From contig DATCDR010000089.1 of NCBI GenBank assembly GCA_036510575.1, positions 1 through 44,347 on the forward strand: a stretch of 44,347 nt of DNA, read 5' to 3'. Source of the DNA: DATCDR01 sp036510575. Lineage in GTDB: Bacteria; Actinomycetota; Acidimicrobiia; Acidimicrobiales; Bog-793. A program made the position numbers and the translations under genes. The notes under the pieces were generated by a model, which was not told where the DNA came from, made no database searches, and saw only the letters and a list, made by a program, of their open reading frames with translations. This document shows positions 35,440-43,912 of this stretch, piece by piece. Every line of letters begins with the position of its first letter. Positions within the stretch are counted from its first letter, which is position 1.

Positions 35440-36603
35440 TTACGAAGTCTTCGTCTTCTTCTTCGCCGGGACTGCTCCCAACGACCTGACTGCGACGCTG
35501 TGCTGCTCGGTGACGAGTGCGATCGCGTACGGGCCGCCGGCGATCGCCACCGCACCCTCGGTCTCGACGGTGACGGGCTTGGCCGCAAGATTGATCGGCT
35601 CGAGCGAGCCAGCGCCGGAGGAGACGACCCAGAGCGTGGAGCCGTCAGGTGTCACGGCCAAGCCGGTCGGGGCCTTCGCCACCGCAAGCGGCGCGGACAC
35701 CGACAGCGTCGAGGTCGAGATCGGCGTGACGTTGTTGCCCTTGGCTACCGAGGAGCCCTCGTCGGCGACAAAGACCGTTTGACTGTCGGGCGAGACAGCA
35801 AGCGCGTCCGGCGCACCTTCCACCGCGATCGGCGTACCAGCGACCCTCGTGCTCGTCGTGATCGGCGTGACCGAACCGGAGTAGGCGTTGGCCACCCAGA
35901 GCGTCTGGCCACCATTTGACAGCACAACCGCCAGCGGCGCGTTGCCAACAGGTATAGGCGCGGAGACAGCGCGGGTGGAGAGATTCACCGACACCACACT
36001 CGAACCGACCGACCCGGACTGACCTGCTACAACGGCACCGGCGAGGCTCACCCATGCGGTCGTGCCGTCGGGCGAGATCACGATGCCCTGCGGCCCGGCT
36101 CCTACGGTTATCGGGCTCATCGCCTTGTCGGTAGCGAGATCGATCGGCGTGATCGTCGTACCGATCGGCGCGCTGCCGGCATCGGTGACGTAGGCCATCT
36201 TGCCGTTCGGCGCGACGGCGACGCCAGCGGGCCCGGCGCCTGCTTGGATTGCGGGCCGCACCTTGCCGGTCAGGAGGTCGATGGGCGTCACGGTGCCGGC
36301 GCCGTAGTTCGCGACCAGGGCGAGGTTACCGTCGGGCGTCGCGGCGACCGCATCAGGAAACGTGCCGACCGCAAAGGACTTGGCAGCGGTCGACGCACCA
36401 CTCGTGAGATCGACGCCGTAGAGCGAGGCTCCGGTTCCAATGGCTGATCCCTGACCGATGAGCGTGACCAGTGCGACCACATCGGGGGGAAGTGGTGGCA
36501 ACGTCGTGCCGGTAGGCGCAGTGGCCGGAGATTTTCCACCACATGCAGTCACAAGAAGTGCAATCGCCACCGCTGCGCCGACTGGACCCCTCGGAGTCTT
36601 CAT
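35440..36603 (-). CDS. Seven-bladed YVTN-type beta-propeller lipoprotein
   Basis: 387-aa exported lipoprotein. A signal peptide (MKTPRGPVGAAVAIALLVTA) ends at a lipobox LVTAC, followed by a Pro/Thr-rich linker. The body is seven repeats with the pattern PxxVAVxPDGxxxxVxNxxxxxVTPIDLxT, the YVTN/NHL-like propeller. It would sit on the outer face of the membrane; binding partner unknown. ATG at 36603 overlaps the RidA gene stop by one base (TGATG). Confidence 0.88.
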   Translation of the reverse strand: MKTPRGPVGAAVAIALLVTACGGKSPATAPTGTTLPPLPPDVVALVTLIGQGSAIGTGASLYGVDLTSGASTAAKSFAVGTFPDAVAATPDGNLALVANYGAGTVTPIDLLTGKVRPAIQAGAGPAGVAVAPNGKMAYVTDAGSAPIGTTITPIDLATDKAMSPITVGAGPQGIVISPDGTTAWVSLAGAVVAGQSGSVGSSVVSVNLSTRAVSAPIPVGNAPLAVVLSNGGQTLWVANAYSGSVTPITTSTRVAGTPIAVEGAPDALAVSPDSQTVFVADEGSSVAKGNNVTPISTSTLSVSAPLAVAKAPTGLAVTPDGSTLWVVSSGAGSLEPINLAAKPVTVETEGAVAIAGGPYAIALVTEQHSVAVRSLGAVPAKKKTKTS

Positions 36604-37025
36604 CAAGACGGCTGGAGCGCCCAGGCTTCGATCTCTACTTGCGCGCCGCGTGGGAGCGCGACCACCGCAACGGCCGAACGAGCGGGCCGGGGCTCAACGA
36701 AGCACTCGACGTAGACCCCGTTCATCTCGTCAAAGTCCGCCATATCAGTCAAAAACACGGTGGTCTTCACAACGTCGGAGAGCGATACGCCCTGAGAGGC
36801 GAGCAGCGACTCGAGATTTGTAATCGCCTGGCGAAGCTGCGCGCCGACGCCATCTACGAGCTCACCGGCGATTACACCAAGTTGGCCAGAGCAAATAACC
36901 CATTCGCCCGCTCGGACGACGGGTCGATAAGGGCCCGCCGCTACGGGCGGCGGGTTCCCCGGAGTCGTGGAATCAGTGATCGATCTAGCTAAACGACGAT
37001 CCGCATCCGCAGGTGCGAGTCGCAT
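36603..37025 (-). CDS. RidA family protein (enamine/imine deaminase-like)
   Basis: About 140 aa; the RidA (YjgF) domain starts near ITDSTTPGNPPPVAAGPYRP and includes VICSGQLGV, VVKTTVFLTDMADFDEMNGV and a C-terminal ARSAVAVVALPRGAQVEIEA with the substrate-binding Arg. RidA hydrolyses reactive 2-aminoacrylate-type intermediates. The start is unclear: the domain begins right after the erpA stop, but no ATG/GTG/TTG lies there; the nearest in-frame ATG is 37025, inside erpA, and an ATC at 36980 is another candidate. Its place near MBL, WhiB and ArsA genes resembles the M. tuberculosis Rv3678c neighbourhood. Confidence 0.85.
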   Translation of the reverse strand: MRLAPADADRRLARSITDSTTPGNPPPVAAGPYRPVVRAGEWVICSGQLGVIAGELVDGVGAQLRQAITNLESLLASQGVSLSDVVKTTVFLTDMADFDEMNGVYVECFVEPRPARSAVAVVALPRGAQVEIEAWALQPS

Positions 37026-37353
37026 TCGGGTTGGTGATGTGGAACCCGGCACCCTGGAGACCATCGCGGTAGTCAAGGGTCGAGCCCTTGATCAGATCGG
37101 CAGACTCAGGGTCGACGACGAGACGCACATCACCAAAGGAGCGCACGATGTCATCGTCGGCGATCTCGGAGTCGAAGAACATGTCATAGCTGTAGCCCGA
37201 GCATCCGCCCGGGCGGACGGCGACGCGCAGCGCGAGCGACTCTGCACTCTCCTCGCCAACGAGCAGCTCCGCTACCTTTGAGGCCGCGGCATCGGTCATC
37301 GAGACCGGACTGGGCCGACGCCCGATCTGCACAGAAGTCGTTGCGATACTCAT
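36985..37353 (-). CDS. erpA: Iron-sulfur cluster insertion protein (ErpA/HesB/IscA family)
   Basis: 122-aa A-type carrier. The three conserved Cys are visible: GGCSGYSYDMFF, and CGCG near the C-terminus (TRTCGCGSSF). It carries Fe-S clusters to apoproteins; clients nearby include WhiB, NadA and the CoxS-like subunit (inference). GAGGAGG upstream of the ATG at 37353 is a strong ribosome site. It is divergent from mrp, another Fe-S assembly factor. Confidence 0.93.
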   Translation of the reverse strand: MSIATTSVQIGRRPSPVSMTDAAASKVAELLVGEESAESLALRVAVRPGGCSGYSYDMFFDSEIADDDIVRSFGDVRLVVDPESADLIKGSTLDYRDGLQGAGFHITNPNATRTCGCGSSFS

Positions 37354-37434
37354 CCGGTTGCCTCCTCGTGGCGGTACTCGACCATGTTAGCAACCCTGCC
37401 CATTGGCCGTATCGTTAGGATGCATCAGGTGGAG

Positions 37435-38712
37435 ATGTCCGGTGAACAGGGAAAAGACACCGAGATGCCGAGCAAGCGCCCTAGCGGCGAAACGCTCGAC
37501 GCCGATGATCGAGACGCCGTAGAGGTGACAGCCCAGGCACCGGGCACCGAAGCGGTCTGGAACGCCCTCCGGGCAGTCGTGGACCCAGAGCTTGGATCCG
37601 ACATCGTCTCCCTCGGAATGGTACGAGACGTCATGGTCGCCGAAGGCGTTGCCAGGATCTCAATCGCGCTCACGACCGCTGCCTGCCCTCTTCGTGACCA
37701 GCTCCGGCACGATGTCACCACAACAGCCGAGCGTGCGCCGGGTATCACCCGCGTCGAGATCGTGATGGGCGCGATGGACCAGGACGAACGAAGCGCCCTG
37801 ATGGATAGAGCCCGTCTGGCCGCCCAGGATCGGGCTTTGGCGATCGACCTGCCGATGAGTACCCGGGTCCTCGGCATCGTCTCGGGCAAAGGCGGTGTCG
37901 GAAAGTCCTCGGTGAGTGTCAATCTCGCCGTTGCACTCGCCGGCCAGGGTGCAACGGTCGGCATCTTGGACGCCGACATCTGGGGCTTCTCCGTGCCTCG
38001 CATGCTCGGTGTGGAGGGCCCACTCGCTGTTCGGAGCAAGAAGATGGTGCCGCACGAGCGGGTTGTCGGGCATGGTCTCGTCAAGATTGTTTCGATGGGA
38101 TTTCTCTCTGGCGAGGACGATGCGATCATGTGGCGCGGCTTGATGCTTAACCGGGCGGTCCAGCACTTCTTAGAAGACGTCGCATGGGGCGACCTCGACT
38201 ACCTGATCGTCGATATGCCTCCTGGCACCGGCGATGTGCAGATGGGGCTCGCTCGCATGGTGCCGAGATGCGAGCTGGTGATCGTGACGACTCCGGCTCT
38301 CGGGGCTCAAAAGGTCGCCGGACGCGCCGCGGACATGGCCCGAAGAGGACACCTCCGAATCGCCGGCGTCATCGAGAACATGGCGGGATTCACCGCCGAT
38401 GACGGCAAGATCTACGCGATATTCGGGGCGGGCGGCGGTCAGCGGCTCGCCGACGAGATCGGCGTCCCACTCATCTGCTCAATCCCGATCGACCCAGGTG
38501 TCGCTCGAGGAGGCGACAGTGGCAACCCCGTTGCGCTCGATTCGACAAGCCCGCTTGCTGAGGTATTCGCGGATCTTGCGCGGACGGTTCTAAATCAGAT
38601 CGCACCGACTAGCAACATGGAGAGCTGTTCCGCGCGGCTTATCGACAACGTGCGTCAGGCGCTGACGCGTCCAGGCGGAAGCGCCTCAGAGCGCCTCCCA
38701 TCTCGCGCCTGA
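37435..38712 (+). CDS. mrp: Mrp/NBP35-family Fe-S cluster carrier ATPase
   Basis: About 425 aa. An N-terminal MIP18/DUF59 domain (ALRAVVDPELGSDIVSLGMV) precedes the deviant Walker A SGKGGVGKSS, the DADIWGFSVPRMLG switch and the LIVDMPPGTGDVQMGLARM motif. The CxxC seen in many Mrp proteins is absent (the stretch reads MAGFTADDGKIYAIF), as in mycobacterial Mrp. The frame is open to 37384; ATGs at 37384, 37420, 37435 and 37465 compete, and I prefer 37435 because AGGTGG directly precedes it. Its 3' end overlaps the convergent MBL gene by 27 bp. It pairs divergently with erpA. Confidence 0.9.
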   Translation: MSGEQGKDTEMPSKRPSGETLDADDRDAVEVTAQAPGTEAVWNALRAVVDPELGSDIVSLGMVRDVMVAEGVARISIALTTAACPLRDQLRHDVTTTAERAPGITRVEIVMGAMDQDERSALMDRARLAAQDRALAIDLPMSTRVLGIVSGKGGVGKSSVSVNLAVALAGQGATVGILDADIWGFSVPRMLGVEGPLAVRSKKMVPHERVVGHGLVKIVSMGFLSGEDDAIMWRGLMLNRAVQHFLEDVAWGDLDYLIVDMPPGTGDVQMGLARMVPRCELVIVTTPALGAQKVAGRAADMARRGHLRIAGVIENMAGFTADDGKIYAIFGAGGGQRLADEIGVPLICSIPIDPGVARGGDSGNPVALDSTSPLAEVFADLARTVLNQIAPTSNMESCSARLIDNVRQALTRPGGSASERLPSRA

Positions 38713-39501
38713 GTTTTCGGGGTCGTCGCTTCGGGCTCGCCCGAGCTCACCTAAGCGACGCAGATGCGCCCACACCGAGGATGCCGCGGCGCTAGAAAGC
38801 GCCGGACTCAGCCGGTGGTAGATACGCGGCACCAACTCACTCGCCGTAGCTGGACCTTCCGAGAGCGCGACTGCAACCATCTGCTCGCGCTCTAGGCGGT
38901 GCTCGAGGTACGACTCGACTCTCCCAGGTCCGTCTTCGATGAGGTCCCCATGCCCAGGGGCGATCGAGAACGTGCCGCTCGATGGTTCGAGAAGGCGCCG
39001 CAGACTCTCGAGATACCTCGTCATATCGCCATCTGGCGGCGCGATGACAACCGTCGAGCCCGACATCACGTGATCACCTGTGAAAAGGAGCGGGGCACGC
39101 CATTCGTCGCTCGCCGCGGGGTAGGCCGACGACGCGAGGAAGCAACAGTGATCCGACGCGTGTCCAGGTGTGTGAAGGACCAAGAGCGAAAACCCCTTTA
39201 GGACAAGCCGTTCGCCATCTACGAGGTGGCGATCGGGCTCGAAGCGTCCCTGGAGCCCGAAGCCAAGTAGCGGCGCGTCCGTTGCGGTAGCTAACGCACG
39301 CGCGAGCGGCGCATGATCGTTGTGGTGATGCGTGACGAGAATGAACGCAACTTTGCCGTTCACCGCAGCGAGCACGCTCGCGAGATGTCCCGCGTCGTCT
39401 GGACCCGGATCGATTACGGCGACCTCGTCCGTGCCGAGCAGGTAGGTGTTCGTGCCGGGTCCAGTCATCACGGAAGGGTTTGGCGCGAGCACCTTGGACA
39501 A
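38686..39501 (-). CDS. MBL-fold metallo-hydrolase (LACTB2-like)
   Basis: 271-aa metallo-beta-lactamase-fold protein. Metal motifs: THHHNDH (HxHxDH), later HTPGHASDHCCF, FTGDHVMSG and APGHGDLIEDG. A C-terminal winged-helix-like region follows, as in LACTB2/RNase-like hydrolases. The TTG at 39501 is the best available start (family N-terminus APNPSVMTGPGTNTYLLG); no strong ribosome site. It is downstream of whiB on the same strand, matching the Rv3677c (MBL) position in mycobacteria. Confidence 0.88.
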   Translation of the reverse strand: MSKVLAPNPSVMTGPGTNTYLLGTDEVAVIDPGPDDAGHLASVLAAVNGKVAFILVTHHHNDHAPLARALATATDAPLLGFGLQGRFEPDRHLVDGERLVLKGFSLLVLHTPGHASDHCCFLASSAYPAASDEWRAPLLFTGDHVMSGSTVVIAPPDGDMTRYLESLRRLLEPSSGTFSIAPGHGDLIEDGPGRVESYLEHRLEREQMVAVALSEGPATASELVPRIYHRLSPALSSAAASSVWAHLRRLGELGRARSDDPENSGARWEAL

Positions 39502-39535
39502 GCCGCCACGAAGCGGGATCGGCGCTACGAGCTCG

Positions 39536-39802
39536 CTACGGTCGCTGATGGGAGATCCGTTTGCGCTCGCGCTCGTTCAGGCCACCCCAGATACCGATCG
39601 GCTCATCGATCGCCAGGGCGTAGTCGAGGCAGGGGCGTCGAACGACGCAGGTGGCGCAGATCGCTTTCGCTTCCACCTCCCGCTCAAGGCGCTCGTGGCG
39701 GTGCTCCGCTCCCTCTGGTGGAAAAAAGACCTCGGCATGGGGGCCGCGACAGGCCGCTCGCAGCTGCCATGACGAAGTGGTGATGGTGCTCGATGCAACC
39801 AC
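39536..39802 (-). CDS. WhiB-family iron-sulfur transcription regulator
   Basis: 88-aa WhiB protein with the four cluster Cys (one in LRAACRGPH, then C-x2-C-x5-C in AICATCVVRRPC) and the G(I/V)WGG turn (IGIWGGLNERERKR), followed by a basic tail. WhiB proteins carry a redox/NO-sensitive [4Fe-4S] cluster and act with the primary sigma factor. I chose the GTG at 39802 because CGAGGGGGC directly precedes it; the longer frame uses a TTG and adds 15 non-family residues. It is divergent from two ArsA-like ATPases, as whiB4 is from Rv3679-Rv3680, but the sequence is not clearly WhiB4 type. Confidence 0.92.
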   Translation of the reverse strand: MVASSTITTSSWQLRAACRGPHAEVFFPPEGAEHRHERLEREVEAKAICATCVVRRPCLDYALAIDEPIGIWGGLNERERKRISHQRP

Positions 39803-39977
39803 GCTCGCCCCCTCGAACTCCCGCCGCCACCGAGCCGTACCCCACAACGAGCTCTACGGGCTGCTGGAGTTGGACGCTATCGCTACCCATAACCTCCCGA
39901 CAAGTGGCAGCTCAAGCCTCCTAACCACCGCCTCGCGGCGCTATCTCCCTGGCCCGTCGAAGTAGGGTCGGCGCGAG

Positions 39978-40943
39978 ATGGATGTCGCGGAGTTCTGCAC
40001 CCAATCCAACGTCGTGGTCGTGGCAGGCAAGGGGGGCGTCGGCAAGACCACGGTCACCGCCGCACTTGGCCTCATCGGGGCACGTGCCGGGCTTCGAGTC
40101 CTGCTGGTCGGCCTCGACGACCAGCTCGGTCTTCCGGCACTCTTCGGCCAAACCGAACCCCTCGCCTACGAGGCTGCCCCGCTTGTGCCTGATTGCTCGC
40201 TCGGACCAGGAGGTGGCTCACTCATCGGCCAGGTCATCACATCTGAGGCAGCTCTGCTTGAATATCTGGGCGATCACGGACTACGCAGAGTCGCGAAGCG
40301 CCTTGTGCAGACCGGAACGCTCGACGTCATCGCGACCGCCATCCCTGGGATCCGTGAGGTGCTCGTCCTTGGCAAGCTCAAACAACTCGAGCTTGCCGGC
40401 GCGGCAGACCTGATCGTGGTCGACGCGCCAGCGACCGGACACGCACTGACGTTCCTCACCTCCTCTTCAGGGGTGCTTGACGCTGCGCGCGGCGGGCCAC
40501 TTCGGAGCCAGGCACAGGCAGTCGTCGAGATGCTCTCTGATGGAAAGCGATGCTCGGTGATACTTGTCACCGTCCCTGAAGAGACACCGATAAACGAACT
40601 CGTGCAGTCGGCTTACCAGCTCGAGGACGAGGTCGGCATCAAGCTCGGTCCGGTCGTCGTCAACAACTGCTTCCCGACGAACCAATCACTTCGCGTCGAC
40701 CCCGCGACCGCGGCGCGAGAAGATGGATTGCAAGTCGATCAAAGGGCACTCCACGTCATCGAGGAGGCAGCTGCCTTCGCCCTCAACCAAGTCCAACTCC
40801 AACAAGATCAACTCGCGCGCCTCTCGGATGCTCTCGCCATTCCCAGATTGATCCTGCCTAGCGTCTTTGTCGCAAGTGCAGGACCGAGCGAACTCGCGCA
40901 GATCGCCGATGCGCTCGCGGAAGCGATCGGGGCGCTCGCGTGA
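39978..40943 (+). CDS. ArsA/GET3-like ATPase, subunit 1
   Basis: 321-aa P-loop ATPase of the ArsA (anion-transporting) family. Deviant Walker A GKGGVGKTTV is at about residues 18-27, a switch region lies in LIVVDAPATGHALTFL. The DTAP motif is seen as DAPATGH. It corresponds to Rv3679 by context; in M. tuberculosis the pair forms a heterodimer linked to granule and nitrite/glycerol tolerance phenotypes. It overlaps the second subunit by 4 bp. Confidence 0.9.
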   Translation: MDVAEFCTQSNVVVVAGKGGVGKTTVTAALGLIGARAGLRVLLVGLDDQLGLPALFGQTEPLAYEAAPLVPDCSLGPGGGSLIGQVITSEAALLEYLGDHGLRRVAKRLVQTGTLDVIATAIPGIREVLVLGKLKQLELAGAADLIVVDAPATGHALTFLTSSSGVLDAARGGPLRSQAQAVVEMLSDGKRCSVILVTVPEETPINELVQSAYQLEDEVGIKLGPVVVNNCFPTNQSLRVDPATAAREDGLQVDQRALHVIEEAAAFALNQVQLQQDQLARLSDALAIPRLILPSVFVASAGPSELAQIADALAEAIGALA

Positions 40944-42031
40944 CGCATCCCGAGCCCTCGCTTGCCGAGCTCGTTCAGCATTCGTCGGTGATCGTCTGCG
41001 GTGGGCCGGGGGGAGTTGGTAAGACCTCCGTCGCCGCCGCCCTTGCACTAGAGGCCGCGGGTGCCGGCCGCAGAGCCTGCGTCGTAACCATCGACCCCGC
41101 CCGACGTCTAGCTGACGCGCTCGGCATCGAAACGAAGGCCAACGTCGCCCACGTCGTCGAAGGGCCCTGGTCGGGAACGCTCGCGGCGATGATGCTCGAC
41201 GCCGCAGGAACCTTCGACGAGCTCGTGACCCGCTACGCGAGCAGCCCCGACCAAGTGCAGCGGATCACCGCGAACCGCCTTTACCAGAATCTCGTCGGCA
41301 ACCTCTCAGGAACCCAGGAGTACATGGCCACCGAGCGCCTCTTCGCGCTCGTCGAAAGCGAGGCCTTCGATGTCATCGTCGTCGACACACCGCCGAGCCG
41401 GCACGCGGTCGACTTCTTGAGTGCGCCTCGACGACTGTCGGGCTTTCTCGATAACCGGGTCTTTCGGCTGCTCGTCACCCGAAGTAACGGCTCATTTCGT
41501 GCCGTGTCGGCTGCGAGCCAACTGCTGCTCCGCTCGATCGCGAAGGTCACCGGCTCAGAGATCGTCGACGACACGATCGCGTTCTTCCAGGCCTTCGACG
41601 GTATGGAGAAGGGCTTTCGTGATCGTGCGCGCGCTGTCGAGGAGCTCTTGAACGCGCCCGGTACCTCCTACGTCCTCGTCACCACCGCGCGGACGTCAAC
41701 GATCGCGGAGGCAACCTGGCTCGCGGATCGCTTAGGTGACGAGCACCATCTAATCGACGCCCTCATCGTCAACCGAATGATGCCCTTCGATCTCGCCGAG
41801 TTCGTTCCGCCCGCGTCGACCGGACGGAGCGACAGCGACTTCGGGGCACTACTCGCGAACGCGGTGGCGCTCGCATCGCTTGGAGCTTCCGAAGCTGCGC
41901 TCGTCGACTCGGCGTCGCTCGCCTCCAAAGCGGCCAGCCTGACAAAGGTGCCGATTCTCGACCAGGACGTCCATGACGTGTCGTCACTGCAGCTGCTCGC
42001 GCGCCACCTGGTTCCAGGCGCGGTACTTTGA
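40940..42031 (+). CDS. ArsA/GET3-like ATPase, subunit 2
   Basis: 363-aa partner with Walker A GPGGVGKTSVAAALALEA, switch IDPARRLADALG and DTPPSRHAVDFL. The start at 40940 overlaps the first subunit (GTGA), so the two are made together, as a heterodimer. Arsenic resistance should not be inferred, since no arsB/arsR is present. A receiver-domain gene follows 4 bp later. Confidence 0.9.
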   Translation: MTHPEPSLAELVQHSSVIVCGGPGGVGKTSVAAALALEAAGAGRRACVVTIDPARRLADALGIETKANVAHVVEGPWSGTLAAMMLDAAGTFDELVTRYASSPDQVQRITANRLYQNLVGNLSGTQEYMATERLFALVESEAFDVIVVDTPPSRHAVDFLSAPRRLSGFLDNRVFRLLVTRSNGSFRAVSAASQLLLRSIAKVTGSEIVDDTIAFFQAFDGMEKGFRDRARAVEELLNAPGTSYVLVTTARTSTIAEATWLADRLGDEHHLIDALIVNRMMPFDLAEFVPPASTGRSDSDFGALLANAVALASLGASEAALVDSASLASKAASLTKVPILDQDVHDVSSLQLLARHLVPGAVL

Positions 42032-42035
42032 GGCG

Positions 42036-42455
42036 ATGGCGAACATTCTTCTGATCAGCGATGCAACCGTGGTTCTCGACGAACTTCTCGCTGTCGTTGA
42101 CGACGGCGAGAACGAGATCACCTCGCTTCGAAATGCCGACCGCCTCCGGACAACGGTGGACACCACCCAGCCGGACCTCGTGATCACGGACTGCCAGGTC
42201 CAGAGCATGGGCGGCATAGCCATCTGCCTCGACCTGAAACTTGAGGAGTCCGGCGGGCGGCTTCCCCACGTTCCGGTCCTCATCCTGCTCGACCGTAGGG
42301 CTGACGTCTTCTTGGCCAAGACCGCCTCAGCCGAGGGATACCTCGTCAAGCCCCTCGACCCGATCCGTCTCCGGCTCGCCGTCGAGGCGTTGCTCGGCGG
42401 TGGGTCCTACCACGACGAGTCCTACAAGCCCGTCACCGTACAACGCACCCCCTAA
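42036..42455 (+). CDS. Stand-alone receiver-domain protein
   Basis: 139-aa response-regulator-like domain without an output domain. The phospho-acceptor strand reads PDLVITDCQVQSMGG and the conserved Lys is in GYLVKPLDP; the N-terminal acidic pair is reduced to one Asp (LLISDATVV). It starts 4 bp after the ArsA-like pair, so it probably belongs to that operon. It may modulate the ATPases or another partner; no kinase is nearby. Confidence 0.8.
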   Translation: MANILLISDATVVLDELLAVVDDGENEITSLRNADRLRTTVDTTQPDLVITDCQVQSMGGIAICLDLKLEESGGRLPHVPVLILLDRRADVFLAKTASAEGYLVKPLDPIRLRLAVEALLGGGSYHDESYKPVTVQRTP

Positions 42456-42522
42456 CTATCGCGCCGAGTCAAAACGCGGACACGAACCAGATGAACCGTC
42501 TCGCGCCCAACCAACCGCCTCG

Positions 42523-43302
42523 ATGAAGCTGCCCTTTTTCGGCACCAAGGAGCGGGGCCCGGAACCGCCCGAGCCATCCGAGCAGGAACTCCAGATCAGC
42601 CGAGGTCTTGCCTCGCTTCGAGACGCTACGGCGAAGGAGGTTATGACCCCTCGCGCCGACGTCATCGCCTTGGGCGCTCCGGTGCTGCTCTCCGACGTCG
42701 TCTCCGCGGTCCGACGATCGGGCAGGAGCCACTACCCCGTCTATCAAGACGACCTCGACCATCTGATCGGCGTCCTGTTCGTCAAGGACGTCTTCACCCA
42801 GGTCATCGATGCCAGCGGGGCCGAAGGCGGCCTTGACATCGATGTGACCGAACGACTTCGAGATCCCTACGTCGTGCCCGAGACGCGCTCGGCGCTCGAG
42901 CTGTTAGCAGAGATGCGCCGACGAAGACGCGGCTTTGCGGTCGTGGCCGACGAGTACGGCGGATTTGCCGGCGTGCTCACTGTCAATGACCTCGTCAGCG
43001 AGCTCGTCGGCGAACTGCACGACGAATACGACCGGGCTACACCGCCAGAAATCGTGCGCATCGACGCCAATCGCCACCTGGTCGACGGATCCTGTTCCGT
43101 AGACGACGTGCGCGAGGCACTCAACTGTCCGATTCCTGACGGCGAGTACGTGACGCTTGCAGGGTTTTTGTTGGACGCGCTCGGACACATACCTGTCGAG
43201 AACGAGTCCATACAACGAGAAGGGTGGACCTACCGGGTAACCGAGATGGACGGCAGACGCGTCGCCAAGATCGTGATCGAGGGAGGGTCGGCTACGATCT
43301 GA
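42523..43302 (+). CDS. CorC/HlyC-type CBS-domain protein
   Basis: 259-aa cytosolic protein: a short lead, a tandem CBS pair (from VMTPRADVIALGAP to VTERLRDPY, and RRRRRGFAVVADEYGGFAGV with NDLVSELVGE), and a C-terminal CorC_HlyC domain ending in TYRVTEMDGRRVAKI. It lacks the N-terminal DUF21 membrane part found in longer relatives, as in E. coli CorC. The family is linked to Mg2+/Co2+ efflux. The ATG at 42523 begins MKLPFFGTKERG; no strong ribosome site. Confidence 0.9.
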   Translation: MKLPFFGTKERGPEPPEPSEQELQISRGLASLRDATAKEVMTPRADVIALGAPVLLSDVVSAVRRSGRSHYPVYQDDLDHLIGVLFVKDVFTQVIDASGAEGGLDIDVTERLRDPYVVPETRSALELLAEMRRRRRGFAVVADEYGGFAGVLTVNDLVSELVGELHDEYDRATPPEIVRIDANRHLVDGSCSVDDVREALNCPIPDGEYVTLAGFLLDALGHIPVENESIQREGWTYRVTEMDGRRVAKIVIEGGSATI

Positions 43303-43327
43303 ACGGTTTCGACTTCGGTCGAGTTGA

Positions 43328-43405
43328 CGGGAAGTAGCGCAGCTTGGTTAGCGCGCAGCGTTCGGGACGCTGAGGTCGCGGGTTCGAATCCCGCCTTCCC
43401 GACCA
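43328..43405 (+). tRNA. tRNA-Pro (CGG)
   Basis: Acceptor CGGGAAG (43328-43334) pairs with CTTCCCG (43395-43401). The anticodon stem CAGCG/CGCTG encloses loop TTCGGGA, giving anticodon CGG (Pro). The T arm GCGGG-TTCGAAT-CCCGC is canonical, and A-CCA is encoded at the end. A T6 run follows at 43418-43423. tRNA-Pro 3' ends are frequent integration sites, relevant to the accessory segment that follows. Confidence 0.97.
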
Positions 43406-43452
43406 GGTCAGTGGCTATTTTTTGTTGTCCACAGGGTCGGCAGACCACACAC

Positions 43453-43473
43453 AGACCACAAATGTCGTGGTCT
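43453..43473. repeat. Inverted repeat AGACCAC/GTGGTCT
   Basis: AGACCAC (43453-43459) and GTGGTCT (43467-43473) form a perfect 7-bp stem with a 7-nt loop, 48 bp after the tRNA. The left arm is part of a direct repeat CAGACCACA found twice 11 bp apart. A transcript terminator or a recombinase/arm-type site are both possible. Confidence 0.45.
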
Positions 43474-43576
43474 TTGCTGGGCACACACGGGCTGCGACGG
43501 TTAGCAACATGCCATGGACGAAGACGGATCATTCGATAGGCCTCAGGTCCAGAGTGAGATTCAAATCGGGACCCAT

Positions 43577-43604
43577 GCTCTCTTCTCTCGAGTGGCAAGA
43601 GAGC
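43577..43604. repeat. Inverted repeat GCTCTCTT/AAGAGAGC
   Basis: A perfect 8-bp inverted repeat (43577-43584 and 43597-43604) with a 12-nt loop, in the gene-poor segment. No T-run follows on either strand, so a terminator is less likely. Role unknown. Confidence 0.45.
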
Positions 43605-43828
43605 CCCGCGGAGGAGTCGGGTCAGAGATATGGCGTCAAGAGCTGACAGAAGGCAAACTTGTCGCCGCCAACGGGCTTTGATAGCGATCGATCTGAGCGC
43701 CACGAGTACCGGGTCGCTCAAACCGCGAGCGGCGCTCTCCCAACGATGAGATTCACCGGCGGCGGAGCCGCAGCAGATTCCGCTTGCAAATCAGGCCGCG
43801 CGGCACACGACGTGTTCGTCGCCTCGAG

Positions 43829-43912
43829 TTACCCCGCGAAGTGAAGCAGCTCCACTCCGTACTTCTCGCAGGCATCGCCCAGCGCGAGGTGATCTGAATC
43901 CAGGGCCGGCAT
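43829..43912 (-). pseudogene. Possible remnant of an MNT-type nucleotidyltransferase gene
   Basis: A 27-codon minus-strand frame reads MPALDSDHLALGDACEKYGV and then ELLHFAG before TAA. This resembles the N-terminus of minimal nucleotidyltransferases (antitoxin-like MNT of HEPN/MNT pairs), where LxxxCxxxGVxxLxxFGS leads into the catalytic GSxxxG. The stop falls exactly where that motif should begin, and no continuation is seen in other frames. A short match; could be chance. Confidence 0.3.

Noticed and set aside
39978..42031. Arsenic resistance operon
   Set aside because: The ATPases are ArsA-like by fold, but there is no ArsB, ArsC, ArsD or ArsR, and the context matches Rv3679-Rv3680.
43230..43721. 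Minus-strand 163-aa frame containing VGKAGFEPATSASRTLRANQ
   Set aside because: This is the well-known spurious protein produced by translating a tRNA gene and its flank in antisense; it covers the tRNA-Pro.
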